NCBI GenBank assembly: GCA_002368355.1
Contig: AP018281.1
Coordinates: forward strand, 496,001 to 560,000
Reading direction: 5' to 3'
DNA length: 64,000 nucleotides
Origin: Chondrocystis sp. NIES-4102
GTDB taxonomy: Bacteria; Cyanobacteriota; Cyanobacteriia; Cyanobacteriales; Xenococcaceae
The position numbers and the translations under genes were made by a program. Within the stretch, counting starts at the first letter, position 1. Every line of letters begins with the position of its first letter. The notes under the pieces were generated by a model, which was not told the origin of the DNA, ran no database searches, and saw only the letters and a list, made by a program, of their open reading frames with translations. Shown here in pieces: positions 26,221 through 35,394 of the stretch.

Positions 26221-26331
26221 TCAAGTTGTTTAATCTAGAATAAGCTGTAGTTATAGATTGAAAATTAAAACGTTTAATCAGACTTTTATTTATTTGATTA
26301 AAATTCCATTGTTTTATCAGGCTGCCTAGTA

Positions 26332-27042
26332 ATGCAATTAAATAATAAAGTTAGTAAGTTTCTTTATCTCGGTTGTTTGGCTTTAATCTTATGGCAATTA
26401 GCAGGATATATTAATAGACCGTCAACTTTACAAGGATCTTGGAATTTCTTAACTAGGCTTACAAGGGTATGGGATAGACAAGCATCAGATTCATCTGCAA
26501 ATATTGAGGGTGTGCCTAGTAAAGATAGAACTTTGCCGTTGGTAATGGAGGGTGGCGACCCCTATATTCGAGCTTTAATGCGAACTATTACTGCTAGCGA
26601 AGCCAATGTTACACGTCCCTATAATGTTATTTATGGGGGTCAATACACTGAAGATTTAACTGCTCATCCTCAAGTGTGTGTGCCAATTGTCACAGGGCCG
26701 AATATAGGTAAATGTAGTACTGCTGCTGGACGTTATCAAATGCTTGATATAACTTGGGATCAACAAGCTCGAAAATATCACCCCAACCCTGCGGGATTTT
26801 GGCGATGGAAAAGTTATAGTTTTGAAGCTCAATATCAGGATGCGGTGGTGCATGACTGGTTAAGTGATTCTAATGCTTGGGGAACAAATATTCCACAATT
26901 ATTGCGTCAAGGAGAAATAACTGAAGTTTTGAAACTACTTTCTAGTACTTGGACAAGTTTGGGATACGGAATTGAAACTAATTCAATGAGTCGCTATTTG
27001 CCTGAAATTTATCAGAATATGTTGCGAGAAGAATTAAGCTAG
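26332..27042 (+). CDS. Lambda-lysozyme-like muramidase with N-terminal anchor
   Basis: The 236-residue protein has a hydrophobic segment at residues 9-23 (FLYLGCLALILWQLAGY) that anchors or exports it. From about residue 78 it resembles the lambda endolysin (GH104-like lytic) fold. ALMRTITASEAN contains the catalytic Glu near residue 89; YNVIYGGQYTEDLTAHP and STAAGRYQMLDITWDQQA follow, then FWRWKSYSFEAQYQDAVV and the final STWTSLGYG. This group cuts the glycan strands of peptidoglycan. No holin or phage genes are adjacent, so it is probably a cellular wall-remodelling enzyme and not part of a prophage. It lies just right of the IS element. Confidence 0.85.
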   Translation: MQLNNKVSKFLYLGCLALILWQLAGYINRPSTLQGSWNFLTRLTRVWDRQASDSSANIEGVPSKDRTLPLVMEGGDPYIRALMRTITASEANVTRPYNVIYGGQYTEDLTAHPQVCVPIVTGPNIGKCSTAAGRYQMLDITWDQQARKYHPNPAGFWRWKSYSFEAQYQDAVVHDWLSDSNAWGTNIPQLLRQGEITEVLKLLSSTWTSLGYGIETNSMSRYLPEIYQNMLREELS

Positions 27043-27120
27043 GTTGAATGTGTAGCAATACGAGATAACTCACGGAAAATTTTTTAGATTCTTAGCTTTT
27101 AGCTGTTAGTTTTTAACTCT

Positions 27121-27290
27121 TAGCCTTTAGCCTTTAGCCTTTAAATAATAAATAATGATTCCTGTCTCCTTATCTCCTTGTCTCCTGACTCCTGTCTCCT
27201 GACTCCTGACTTCTTGATGCAGTCCAATACGAGGGAAACCCCCTTTTCTGCGCGCTGCATCGCTCCTGAGTCCTGTCTCCTGTCTGCTAA
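27121..27290. repeat. Heptamer repeats and short form of the palindromic element
   Basis: TAGCCTT is repeated three times at 27121-27141, then CTCCTGA/CTCCTGT heptamers. These lead into GACTTCTTGATGCAGTCC at 27208-27225, and TTTTCTGCGCGCT follows at 27244-27256. Both core ends match the element at 11240-11350, but the middle is only about 18 bases instead of 80. More CTCCTG heptamers follow. Confidence 0.8.
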
Positions 27291-27298
27291 CTACTTAA

Positions 27299-27892
27299 CT
27301 ACGAGTCAATAATTACACTTCCTTGACGTAAAATCTTCCACTGTTGGTTTTGCCAAGCTACCACTGTCGAAGGTAGCCCACTACCAACTGTAGCATCTTC
27401 GTCTAAATTAGCATCTTCTAGGACTAAAACATCGGCAAAAGCCTCATTAATCGCCGTCATGGTCAGTAGTGCAGCCTGTCCTGAAATATTGGCACTAGTA
27501 GTAGCTAATACCCCAGTTTGCTGTAATATTTGGCAAGCAAGAGCATGGGCAGGAATTCGGATGCCGACGGTTGAAGAGTTAGTGGGGTCAATGGCAGCAG
27601 GGACTTTAGGGGAAGCTGGTAAAACTAGAGTGAGCGCACCTGGTAAGTATTGCTCGATTAATTGATTCCAAATTGCTAATTCTGAGGCGGTATAAGTAAG
27701 ATAGGGAAGCAAATCATCGATAGTTGCGCCCATTAAGATTAAAGGTTTAGTTGCAGGACGTTGTTTGAGTTGAAAGATAGCTGAACCTAATTCTGGTTTG
27801 ATAGCCAAAGCGGGTACAGTATCGGTAGGAAAACTCACCGCAGAGCCTGCGATCGCGCCTTTTATTAATTCTGCTTGGGAAACTTTAACCAT
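27299..27892 (-). CDS. tsaC: L-threonylcarbamoyladenylate synthase (TsaC/YrdC/Sua5 domain)
   Basis: The 197-residue protein makes threonylcarbamoyl-AMP from threonine, bicarbonate and ATP, the first step of the t6A37 modification of ANN-reading tRNAs. Family signatures are present: FPTDTVPALAI near residues 21-31, IFQLKQRPATKPLILM near 39-54, PGALTLVLPAS, VGIRIPAHAL, and the ATTSANISGQ motif near 130-139. Length fits the single-domain TsaC/YrdC type. It lies ten bases downstream of prmC on the same strand, so the two are probably cotranscribed; both act in translation fidelity. Confidence 0.93.
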   Translation of the reverse strand: MVKVSQAELIKGAIAGSAVSFPTDTVPALAIKPELGSAIFQLKQRPATKPLILMGATIDDLLPYLTYTASELAIWNQLIEQYLPGALTLVLPASPKVPAAIDPTNSSTVGIRIPAHALACQILQQTGVLATTSANISGQAALLTMTAINEAFADVLVLEDANLDEDATVGSGLPSTVVAWQNQQWKILRQGSVIIDS

Positions 27893-27902
27893 AGATATAA
27901 AT

Positions 27903-28796
27903 TTATTTTTTAAATGCTAAGATAAAACGTTCAATACCACTAAGATCCTGAAATACCTGTATATCCTCATATTCTCCCTGTTGTTGTAGAAGATTTACTA
28001 CTGCTGGGGCTTGACCTTGCATTATTTCAATTAACCAGATACCTCTTTTAATTAGATATTGAGGTGCAGTTTGAACTAAATAACGAATAGCATCTAAACC
28101 ATCCTTACCACCATCGAGAGCTAAATGTGGTTCATGCTTAACTACTTCTGGTTGTAACTGTTCTATGACTGCGGTGGGGATATAAGGGGGATTAGAAACC
28201 ATACCCGTAACCTGAGCTTGTAAATGTTTTAAGGGTTGCCACCAACTACCTTGATAGAAACGGATATTTTCGCTGAGTTTACAGTTTATGGCATTTTCTT
28301 GGGCAATATTTAACGCCTCGCAACTTACATCAACTGCATGAATTGTAGCTTGTGGAAAACTAGCAGCTAATCCAAGGGCGATCGCGCCACTTCCTGTGCC
28401 TAAGTCTACCCAGTTTTGTTTTGCCTCTAATGATAGGTTATTTTGCTCCCTAGCGGTTTGAGCTAGATCAATAATCAATTCAGTTTCGGGACGAGGAATT
28501 AGGACAGCAGGGGTTACTTTTAATTGAAAACGCCTCCAAAAAACCGTTTCTACCAGATATTGTACTGGTATACGTTCTTGAAGACGCTGTTGCCAAAGCT
28601 GATTTAACTCTAGTAAAGATTTACGACATTCTATTTCTGATTGATGCTGCCAAGAGCCTAAACGTAAAGAGAGACTGCTTAAATTGGTCACTGTTTGAAG
28701 TAACCAGTCTACCTCATGGGGATCGATACAATCCGCGATCGCTCGCCCTTTAGCCTGTTGTTGCCAATGATAGAGTTCTTTCCCAGATATATTCAA
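27903..28796 (-). CDS. prmC: Peptide chain release factor N5-glutamine methyltransferase PrmC
   Basis: PrmC methylates the Gln of the GGQ motif in release factors RF1 and RF2. The 297-residue protein has an N-terminal helical RF-binding part, then LIPRPETELIIDLA near residues 137-150. WVDLGTGSGAIALGLAASFP (SAM-binding motif I) and MVSNPPYIPTAVI near 200-212, with the catalytic NPPY motif, follow. The length is normal. It is the first gene of a two-gene unit with tsaC (ten-base gap). Confidence 0.95.
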   Translation of the reverse strand: MNISGKELYHWQQQAKGRAIADCIDPHEVDWLLQTVTNLSSLSLRLGSWQHQSEIECRKSLLELNQLWQQRLQERIPVQYLVETVFWRRFQLKVTPAVLIPRPETELIIDLAQTAREQNNLSLEAKQNWVDLGTGSGAIALGLAASFPQATIHAVDVSCEALNIAQENAINCKLSENIRFYQGSWWQPLKHLQAQVTGMVSNPPYIPTAVIEQLQPEVVKHEPHLALDGGKDGLDAIRYLVQTAPQYLIKRGIWLIEIMQGQAPAVVNLLQQQGEYEDIQVFQDLSGIERFILAFKK

Positions 28797-28889
28797 GCTG
28801 CCACATCTTTAAAATCAATACAGTATCTACTATATATGAATTAGTGTACTACCCAGATACTCATTCATTGTTAATTTCAATAATAGCAA

Positions 28890-29681
28890 TTACTGTCCTG
28901 GGGTTGTTGCAGGTGCAGGAGTTGTGCCACTACCTGGTGCTGGGGCGACATTTTGTAAGAATTGAATTGATTCGGTTGTAGGTACTAAAACAATTTTTTC
29001 TAGCATTTTATCTTCGCTAGTTTCTAGAGTTTCAATTACACCCTCTAATGGTACAACTTCAATATTGACGCTATTAGCTATTTCAGGCTTTTGTTGCTTA
29101 AATTTAGCCACCATTTCTTCTAACTGTTGCTTATCAAAAAAGAAAGGAATGACTTGTTGGGAATCTCTTTCAATGGTTAAATATCCTTTATCTTCTCCTC
29201 CTTTGGCAACAAATAGAGGAACTCCACCCTGATATGGTTGCTTATTCGCCTCACCAATAGTTTTAGCAGAGTCTACCGCTTCTGGTTCAGGTACATAGGC
29301 AAAATTTAGAGCATTTTCTTGATTTTTTGCGGATGCAGAAAGTTTATATATTTCGCCCAAGGAAACAGGGACAACTTTAACCTTACTTGCCAATTCTGGA
29401 TTTTTGGTTTTTAACTCATTAACAAATTGATTGGCATCATTTTGGCTAATAAAAACCCCTGCAACTTTTGCTTGATCTTCTCCTGATGCTACTAAAGGCG
29501 CACCCTGTTCATCAGCTATAGTAAAAACTGGTACAGGATCGAGTTTTTTTAATACTTCTTCTTGAGGTAAAGCTTGGGCTGTCAGGTTTTCGGTAATTGC
29601 TATACCTATAAAAGCCGTTCCTGCTATTCCTAAAGTAGCACTCCAACGAATTAGTGATTTGATCATGTTAATATGTATCAT
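28890..29681 (-). CDS. Tic22 family protein
   Basis: The 263-residue protein has a signal peptide (SLIRWSATLGIAGTAFIGIAI up to LTAQA). The Tic22 fold has two related halves: LDPVPVFTIADEQGAPLVAS and GVFISQNDANQFVNELK in the first, GGVPLFVAKGG with FFDKQQLEEMVAKFK in the second. A Pro/Thr/Ala-rich tail follows. Cyanobacterial Tic22 is periplasmic/thylakoid-associated and is thought to act as a chaperone for outer-membrane protein biogenesis; the plastid homologue helps protein import. A second ATG at 29666 could also be the start. It is isolated from prmC by about 90 bases. Confidence 0.88.
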   Translation of the reverse strand: MIHINMIKSLIRWSATLGIAGTAFIGIAITENLTAQALPQEEVLKKLDPVPVFTIADEQGAPLVASGEDQAKVAGVFISQNDANQFVNELKTKNPELASKVKVVPVSLGEIYKLSASAKNQENALNFAYVPEPEAVDSAKTIGEANKQPYQGGVPLFVAKGGEDKGYLTIERDSQQVIPFFFDKQQLEEMVAKFKQQKPEIANSVNIEVVPLEGVIETLETSEDKMLEKIVLVPTTESIQFLQNVAPAPGSGTTPAPATTPGQ

Positions 29682-30556
29682 TACGCTATCTACTGTTTGT
29701 TTATTGTGTCCAATAACCTGTAAATTACTTGATAAGTAATTAGTTATTTTGCTAATACCGCTTAGTTAATATTTATCTTTTAAAAACATTTAATACTATT
29801 AAATTTAAGTTTTGCCTATTATTACAGACGGATTGCTATTAGGCAAATATATCTTACTGCTCTTAGTTACCCAATGCCGTCTAAACTAGGAAGTGTCATA
29901 CTGGTTGAGAGAATTTACCTCATTAAATTTACATATATTTAAGCTAATGGGGAGTTTGAGAAGATCTACAATACCGCATTAATAACGTTTAGTGTTCGCG
30001 TTGGTATCTAAATATCTGCGGAGATTGCCAGAATGTTTTGTTGGTTAGCGCAGCGTCGCAGTATCTATACTAATTATATAAGCTAACTTTGTATACAACC
30101 TTGAGAAAAAAAAGATTTATTTAAGATAAACTATCTACAACCTAAATTATCTTTTAGCTTTTTGCTGTAAATATTGTAATCTCTAACTCTTTTCTAAAGA
30201 TAGCTTTAAATGCTGTTGCTTCTTTCCGTAATTGCCTTGGCTAGCTTACACAATAGAATATAGTCTTGCTTGGCTTATTTATCTGAAGAAGAGAAAAAGT
30301 ATCTTTTTATAACTTGTCCTTGGTTAATTTAATATTGATCCGAAGCTTTTGACGATACCCTATCTTTATATATAACTTTCTTAACAGTAGCTAGAAGATA
30401 AGCTCTAAGATAACACCAGGATAAACAAAGCTATTGAAGTAACAACATATAGCAACCGCTAATAAAAAGATACCAAATAACTGCAATAAATCAGAAAGAC
30501 CAACGTAAATTAATACCAAGAAAAAGAATCTATCTGATGCAGCTTAAAAAATAAGA
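29682..30556. other. Long intergenic stretch with no recognised gene
   Basis: This 875-base stretch between the divergent tic22 and TPR genes is AT-rich and has stop codons in all frames. I see no RNA gene, repeat family or clear remnant. Promoters of both genes must lie in it. Confidence 0.5.
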
Positions 30557-31189
30557 ATGATGAAGAAAATACTTCATACCGCTTTGATTACTTGCAGTAA
30601 TTTATTAGTTATGACTACTGTTTGTTATAGTCAGGAAGCTTTCCCTTGCCCAACTGTTCCAGACTATAATCGGATCGCCGAAATTGAGCAAGCAATTAAA
30701 CTCAATCCTAATGATCCAGAAGCTTATTTTAATCGTGGTATTGAATACAAAGAAGGAATGATTTATCCATCTGATGAAAAAGCAATCGCCGATTTTAATC
30801 AAGCAATTAAACTCGATCCTAGTTATGTAAAAGCTTACTTTAATCGTGGTCTTGTTTACAGTGAATTAAAAGATTATGAAAAAGCAATAGGCGATTTTAA
30901 TCAAGCAATTAAACTTAATCCTAGTCATGTAAAAGCTTATTTTAAGCGTGGTCTTATTTACAGTGAATTAAAAGATTATAAAAAAGCAATAGGCGATTTT
31001 AATCAAGCAATTAAACTCGATCCTAGTCATGTAAAAGCTTACTTTAATCGTGGTCTTGTTTACAGTGAATTAAAAGATTATGAAAAAGCGATCGCCGATT
31101 ATATTCAAGCAATTAAACTCAATCCTAATGATTTAGATGTTCACTTTAATCTAGCTGATGCTTACAGTAAATTACAAGATTATCCCTAA
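30557..31189 (+). CDS. Secreted TPR-repeat protein, apparently cut short by a stop codon
   Basis: After a signal peptide (ILHTALITCSNLLVMTTV up to CYS), the 210-residue protein consists of about four and a half TPR units. They follow the pattern AxADFNQAIKLDPSxVKAYFNRG, then LVYSELKDYEKAI. Units two to four are almost identical, also at DNA level. The last unit breaks at KLQDYP followed by TAA at 31187-31189. The next codons in the same frame read AITKYR, the expected continuation of the TPR. A different frame then gives QLQMLQGVK before a stop, which looks like a typical C-terminus. So the end seems eroded by a nonsense change and a frameshift. TPRs mediate protein contacts; the partner is unknown. 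Confidence 0.8.
   Translation: MMKKILHTALITCSNLLVMTTVCYSQEAFPCPTVPDYNRIAEIEQAIKLNPNDPEAYFNRGIEYKEGMIYPSDEKAIADFNQAIKLDPSYVKAYFNRGLVYSELKDYEKAIGDFNQAIKLNPSHVKAYFKRGLIYSELKDYKKAIGDFNQAIKLDPSHVKAYFNRGLVYSELKDYEKAIADYIQAIKLNPNDLDVHFNLADAYSKLQDYP
30791..31189. repeat. 102-base tandem repeats encoding TPR units
   Basis: Units start at 30791, 30893, 30995 and 31097, each exactly 102 bases (34 codons) apart, the last partial. Differences between units are only a few bases each, so duplication was recent or gene conversion keeps them alike. Confidence 0.9.
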
Positions 31190-31353
31190 GCTATCACGAA
31201 GTATCGCAAAAGCAGTTACAGATGCTACAAGGGGTGAAATAATCTTTGCTTTCTTCCCAAAATAATTGGTGAATCAAAATATGATCATTGAAATAATAAT
31301 GCGAAAAAACATTATTAAGATTCTCATAAATTAACTCACCAACATTGTTATTA

Positions 31354-31845
31354 CTATTTAGTTTCTGGATCTTGTTTACTTGGATAGAATTCGGCTGCTA
31401 TACAGCTTTTCATGGCTTCCTCTGGTGGTATTTGAGCCGTCTCGGTTAAATCTAAGGTGCATTCTGCATAGCGATCTGGCAACAAACTACGGCGACAGTT
31501 ATCTAAAGCCATAGTTGATTTTTCGGCTGCTAAACCACTGCTTAGATCGATAACACAATTAGCTAATTCATCAGGTCTACGAACACGATAACAGGCTTGT
31601 AAAGCATCTTCGCCTTTTATATTAGTACTTTCCTTAATATCCGCCACACAAGATGATAGATCATTAGGTTGTAGAGCATCGGCACAAGCTATAGCTGCTG
31701 CTGATTTACTCACACCGTCAACTATTAAACTTTCGGCACAACTGCCAATATCTCCCGCCAAAGCAGCATGATTAGGAATGGTTAACAGGAAAACAGGAAA
31801 AGAAATTAAACTAGTCCAACGAATAGCCTTTGCTAAAATTTTCAT
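31354..31845 (-). CDS. Secreted protein with four Cys-containing repeats
   Basis: The 163-residue protein has a signal peptide (TSLISFPVFLLTIPNHAALA, residues 12-31). The mature part consists of four related units of about 32 residues with the pattern (L/Y)xxCxxxL...A...C. Examples are LSSCVADIKESTNIKGEDAL-QAC, LANCVIDLSSGL with DNCRR, and YAECTLDLTETAQIPPEEAM-KSC. Each unit has two cysteines, which could form a disulfide within the periplasm. I recognise this as a conserved cyanobacterial type but know no function for it. It stands alone between the TPR gene (convergent) and moeB. Confidence 0.75.
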   Translation of the reverse strand: MKILAKAIRWTSLISFPVFLLTIPNHAALAGDIGSCAESLIVDGVSKSAAAIACADALQPNDLSSCVADIKESTNIKGEDALQACYRVRRPDELANCVIDLSSGLAAEKSTMALDNCRRSLLPDRYAECTLDLTETAQIPPEEAMKSCIAAEFYPSKQDPETK

Positions 31846-31947
31846 GGCAATTCAACAATATATTTAACTGACAACCATACTAAAGGTAGATCATGCTTAT
31901 TGGGGAGTGGGTTTTTAACAGTGAAGCAGTTTTATAACTAATAATCA

Positions 31948-33120
31948 CTAATATTGAGGAATACTAGGATCTATCTCCTGACTCCAAGCAGTAATACCAC
32001 CTTTAACATTTGTACCTTCAATTCCTGCTTCTTTAAGAATACCTAAAGCTTTTGCCGATCGCCCGCCTAATTTGCAATGAGCAATTAAACGATGACCATT
32101 GGCTAATTCTCTAACCTTCTCAATACTGCTACCGTCTTCTAATTCTGACAAAGGAATCAATACTGAACCTTCAATTTTGGCAATTTCGTATTCATTGGGG
32201 TTACGAACATCTAATAGTACAAAATCATCCTGACCACTATCTAGGAGTTGTTTTAACTCTTGGACTGTCATGTCAGCAATTGCACTACTAGCCTCTGCTG
32301 CTGCTGCTGCTGCTTGTGGAATACCGCAGAATTCTTGATAATCAATCAGTTTCTCAATTACTGGGCGTTCGGGGTTAGGTCGCAGCTTTAATTCACGGAA
32401 TTTCATATCCCAAGCGTTATATAGTAGCAATCTACCACTGAGGGTATTTTCTGCCCCCAATATGATTTTTATTGCTTCTGTTGCCTGTATTGTGCCGATA
32501 ATTCCGCATAAAACTCCGAGTACTCCCCCTTCGGCGCAGGAAGGAACCATCCCTGGTGGTGGTGGTTCGGGATATAAATCGCGGTAATTTGGCCCACCTT
32601 GATAGTTAAAGACGGTTACTTGTCCTTCAAAACGGAAGATAGAACCGTATACGTTGGGCTTGTCTAATAACACACAAGCGTCATTGGTTAAATAGCGAGT
32701 TGGAAAGTTATCTGTACCGTCAATGACTACATCATAGGGGGCTAAGATATCCAAGGCATTGGCTGAAGTTATGGCAGTTTCGTATAAATCTACCTGGCAA
32801 TTGGGATTAATGCCCAAAATTCTATCTTTAGCTGATTGAATCTTTGGTTTACCTACCCAGGATTCACTATGTATGATTTGACGTTGTAAATTAGAACTAT
32901 CGACAATATCAAAGTCCACTAAACCTATTCTGCCGATACCTGAAGCTGCTAAGTATAACAGTAGGGGAGAACCAAGACCACCACTACCGATACAAAGAAC
33001 GCTAGCTGCCTTGAGGCGTTTTTGCCCTTCTAATCCTACCTCTGGCAAGATGATATGGCGTGAGTACCTTTGATATTCTTCTTTGGTGAGTTCGATTGCT
33101 TCCAAATTTGGATTAAGCAT
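31948..33120 (-). CDS. moeB: Molybdopterin-synthase adenylyltransferase MoeB with rhodanese domain
   Basis: The 390-residue protein joins two domains. The N-terminal 260 residues are an E1-like adenylyltransferase: the ATP loop GSGGLGSPLLLYLAASGIG near 49-67, RYLTNDACV, and SCAEGGVLGVLCGIIG. The C-terminal 110 residues are a rhodanese domain with the active-site Cys in LIAHCKLGGRSAKAL. This activates the C-terminal glycine of MoaD/ThiS-type carriers and may pass sulfur to it, for molybdopterin or thiamine. The zinc-binding CxxC pairs of E. coli MoeB are not visible (only one Cys in EFCG), which is usual for such fused forms as far as I recall. An Ala-rich linker (QAAAAAAEASSA) joins the domains. 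Confidence 0.93.
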   Translation of the reverse strand: MLNPNLEAIELTKEEYQRYSRHIILPEVGLEGQKRLKAASVLCIGSGGLGSPLLLYLAASGIGRIGLVDFDIVDSSNLQRQIIHSESWVGKPKIQSAKDRILGINPNCQVDLYETAITSANALDILAPYDVVIDGTDNFPTRYLTNDACVLLDKPNVYGSIFRFEGQVTVFNYQGGPNYRDLYPEPPPPGMVPSCAEGGVLGVLCGIIGTIQATEAIKIILGAENTLSGRLLLYNAWDMKFRELKLRPNPERPVIEKLIDYQEFCGIPQAAAAAAEASSAIADMTVQELKQLLDSGQDDFVLLDVRNPNEYEIAKIEGSVLIPLSELEDGSSIEKVRELANGHRLIAHCKLGGRSAKALGILKEAGIEGTNVKGGITAWSQEIDPSIPQY

Positions 33121-33464
33121 GGTTATTTTAAAAAACGAGATTACTTCGCTGCTTCTGTAGGCATTGCTGCTCTATTAGTCAAGGTCAGCTTTGTACTATA
33201 GGCATTTTATTATATAAAATTTTCTGCCCCAAACTTTAAAATATCTTAGATTGTTTGTAATTCTCAACTTATATGAATTATCGTTCATTAACAGGAGTCA
33301 GGTAGGGGGTAGGGGGTAGTAGGTAGTAATAAGTGACAAGTAACGAGTCAGGATATAGTTATCAATTATCAATTAATATAAAATTACTTTTAATTGCTGA
33401 TCCCATCGCAGATAATATTTCCTTAATGGGAATATCGATATATACAGGCTCAAACTGCAATTAT
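33121..33464. other. Intergenic stretch with heptamer repeats
   Basis: Between moeB and glmM, both leftward. It holds GTAGGGG, GTAGGGG, GTAGTAG and GTAGTAA in tandem at 33302-33329, flanked by ACAGGAGTCAG and CGAGTCAGG. I see no gene. Confidence 0.6.
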
Positions 33465-34865
33465 TTAAGCAGCTAGATTAGATTCAACAACTTCTACCAA
33501 TTTATTTGTCCAATAGTTAGTTAATTGCTGATCGGCAGCCTCTACCATTACCCGAATTAGAGGTTCTGTACCTGAAGCCCGAACTAAAATTCTACCTTGA
33601 TCCCCCATTGCTCTTTCTGCCAGTGCGATCGCTTGTTGGACGGGTTCGCATTCTTGCCATTTACTACGACGTTCTCGATCTTCTACTCGCACATTACGCA
33701 AAATTTGGGGATAGGTTTGAAAACTTTTATCTACTAATTCGGCTAAAGAAACTCCCGACTGGGATACTAATGTGGCTAGATGTAAAGCGGTTTGAATACC
33801 GTCCCCTGATACCCCATGATGATGACAGAGGATATGCCCAGATTGTTCTCCTCCTAACATTGCACCTGTGTTCCACATTGCTTCTTGAACATAGCGATCG
33901 CCGACTGCGGTGCGTTCCATTTTTCCACCCAAACGTTGCCAGGCTCTTTCAAAACCTAAATTTGCCATCACTGTAGCTACTATTAAATTGTCTGGTAGCT
34001 GTTGTTTTTGTCTTAGTAAATCGCCCCAAAGATAGAGAATATAGTCTCCATCGATAATTCTGCCTCGACTATCGATTGCCATTACTCGATCTGCATCTCC
34101 GTCAAAGGCAAATCCTAAATCTGCCCCAAGCTCTTTAACTCCTTGTTGTAGCACTCCTAGATGAGTTGAACCGCAATTGACATTAATGCGATCCCCATTA
34201 GCTGATTCATGCAGGGTAATTACTTCTGCTCCTAATTGTTGGAAAATTGCAGGCGCGACTTTAACGGATGCACCCCAGGCTAAATCTAAGACTATTCGTT
34301 TTCCTTGAAAATTGAAATTTGCAGGTAGGGAGGTTTTTAACAGTTGAACATATTGCTTAACTAGTTCAGGACGATAGTAATGTTTCCCCCACAACACATC
34401 TGTATCGTGATTTTGGTTATTTCTTAAATGAGTTTCTATTTCTTGATTTAAAACATCAGCAAGTTTAGTTCCTTTCTCACCAAAAAACTTAATCCCATTA
34501 TCTTCAGGAGGATTATGACTTGCAGAAATCATAATACCGCCAATTGCTTCACTGCTACTAGTTAAGGCTGCAACACAGGGAGTGGGACATAAACCTAAAT
34601 GCCAGACTTCTAAACCAGCAGAATTTAAACCTGCTGCGATCGCACTTGCTAGCATATCACTGGAATTACGCGAATCTTGTCCTATGATAACAGGCCCATA
34701 GTTATTACTTGCTGTTTTTAAAACTTTACCCGCCCAATAACCCAGTTGTAAGGCAAAAGGAGCAGTTAAGATATCTCCTGCTTTACCTCTAATGCCATCT
34801 GTCCCAAATAAAGGGGTTGTCGGTAGTTGACTGTTATCGAATCTGGTTGTTGCTATATTTTTCAC
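33465..34865 (-). CDS. glmM: Phosphoglucosamine mutase GlmM
   Basis: GlmM converts glucosamine-6-phosphate to glucosamine-1-phosphate, feeding UDP-GlcNAc and thus murA. The 466-residue protein shows all four alpha-D-phosphohexomutase regions: [12 protein letters not shown] near residues 19-30, the phosphoserine loop [19 protein letters not shown] near 108-126, the metal-binding [13 protein letters not shown] near 252-264, and the phosphate-binding [13 protein letters not shown] near the C-terminus. The GEQSGH sugar-binding motif is also present. Full length for the family. It is flanked by moeB downstream and a small DUF gene upstream, with gaps of more than 150 bases, so it probably has its own promoter. 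Confidence 0.95.
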   Translation of the reverse strand: MKNIATTRFDNSQLPTTPLFGTDGIRGKAGDILTAPFALQLGYWAGKVLKTASNNYGPVIIGQDSRNSSDMLASAIAAGLNSAGLEVWHLGLCPTPCVAALTSSSEAIGGIMISASHNPPEDNGIKFFGEKGTKLADVLNQEIETHLRNNQNHDTDVLWGKHYYRPELVKQYVQLLKTSLPANFNFQGKRIVLDLAWGASVKVAPAIFQQLGAEVITLHESANGDRINVNCGSTHLGVLQQGVKELGADLGFAFDGDADRVMAIDSRGRIIDGDYILYLWGDLLRQKQQLPDNLIVATVMANLGFERAWQRLGGKMERTAVGDRYVQEAMWNTGAMLGGEQSGHILCHHHGVSGDGIQTALHLATLVSQSGVSLAELVDKSFQTYPQILRNVRVEDRERRSKWQECEPVQQAIALAERAMGDQGRILVRASGTEPLIRVMVEAADQQLTNYWTNKLVEVVESNLAA

Positions 34866-35058
34866 ACCTATATACTCCTTAAATAGCCTATTTTTATGAT
34901 TATTAACGTAATACTTATTACATACATAAAATGCAACAAGACTGTACTATCAAACCATAGTTTACAGTTCCTCTCAGTATATATACTTAAAGTCAACTGA
35001 GAGATAGACTGTAGTTATGGGAAAAATTTTAATGTAGAAATAGATTAATCAGTTTTTT

Positions 35059-35361
35059 TTAAAGATTCATAGTTTGGAGAATTTCGCTCATAGCTTCTGG
35101 AGTAAGCCCTGATTCTATATACTGAGGTGATTGAGGATCATAAGGACTCTGCAGGCGATCGATAGAAACAATCTGAGAATCTGGGGCAATAATAGGTATA
35201 TCAGGATCAAAAGCAGTCGGTCTCATCAAAGAACTAGAAAAACCAGCGTAGATCATTACAGTATCAGCCTCACCAGAGGAAGTTTTTAGATGGACTATTA
35301 ACACTTCGTGCCGACGCTTGAGGGTATAGTTTTCTAAACGTAAACCAATCGATTGAGACAT
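35059..35361 (-). CDS. Conserved small cyanobacterial protein (possibly DUF7734)
   Basis: The 100-residue soluble protein reads RLENYTLKRRHEVLIVHLKT, then GFSSSLMRPTAFDPDIP and IVSIDRLQSPYDPQSPQYI, then a short C-terminal helix. I recall the SSLMRPTAFDPD and RLQSPYDP motifs as diagnostic of a small family in cyanobacteria and plastid lineages (DUF7734), not checked. The function is unknown. It lies 33 bases downstream of the DUF3177 gene on the same strand, so the two could share a transcript. Confidence 0.7.
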   Translation of the reverse strand: MSQSIGLRLENYTLKRRHEVLIVHLKTSSGEADTVMIYAGFSSSLMRPTAFDPDIPIIAPDSQIVSIDRLQSPYDPQSPQYIESGLTPEAMSEILQTMNL

Positions 35362-35394
35362 AAAGATTCTAGTTTTAAAATTTATTTGATTATA

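Noticed and set aside
26332-27042. Prophage remnant, suggested by the lambda-lysozyme-like gene
   Set aside because: No holin, terminase, capsid or integrase genes lie near, and the protein has its own membrane anchor, which fits a cellular wall enzyme.
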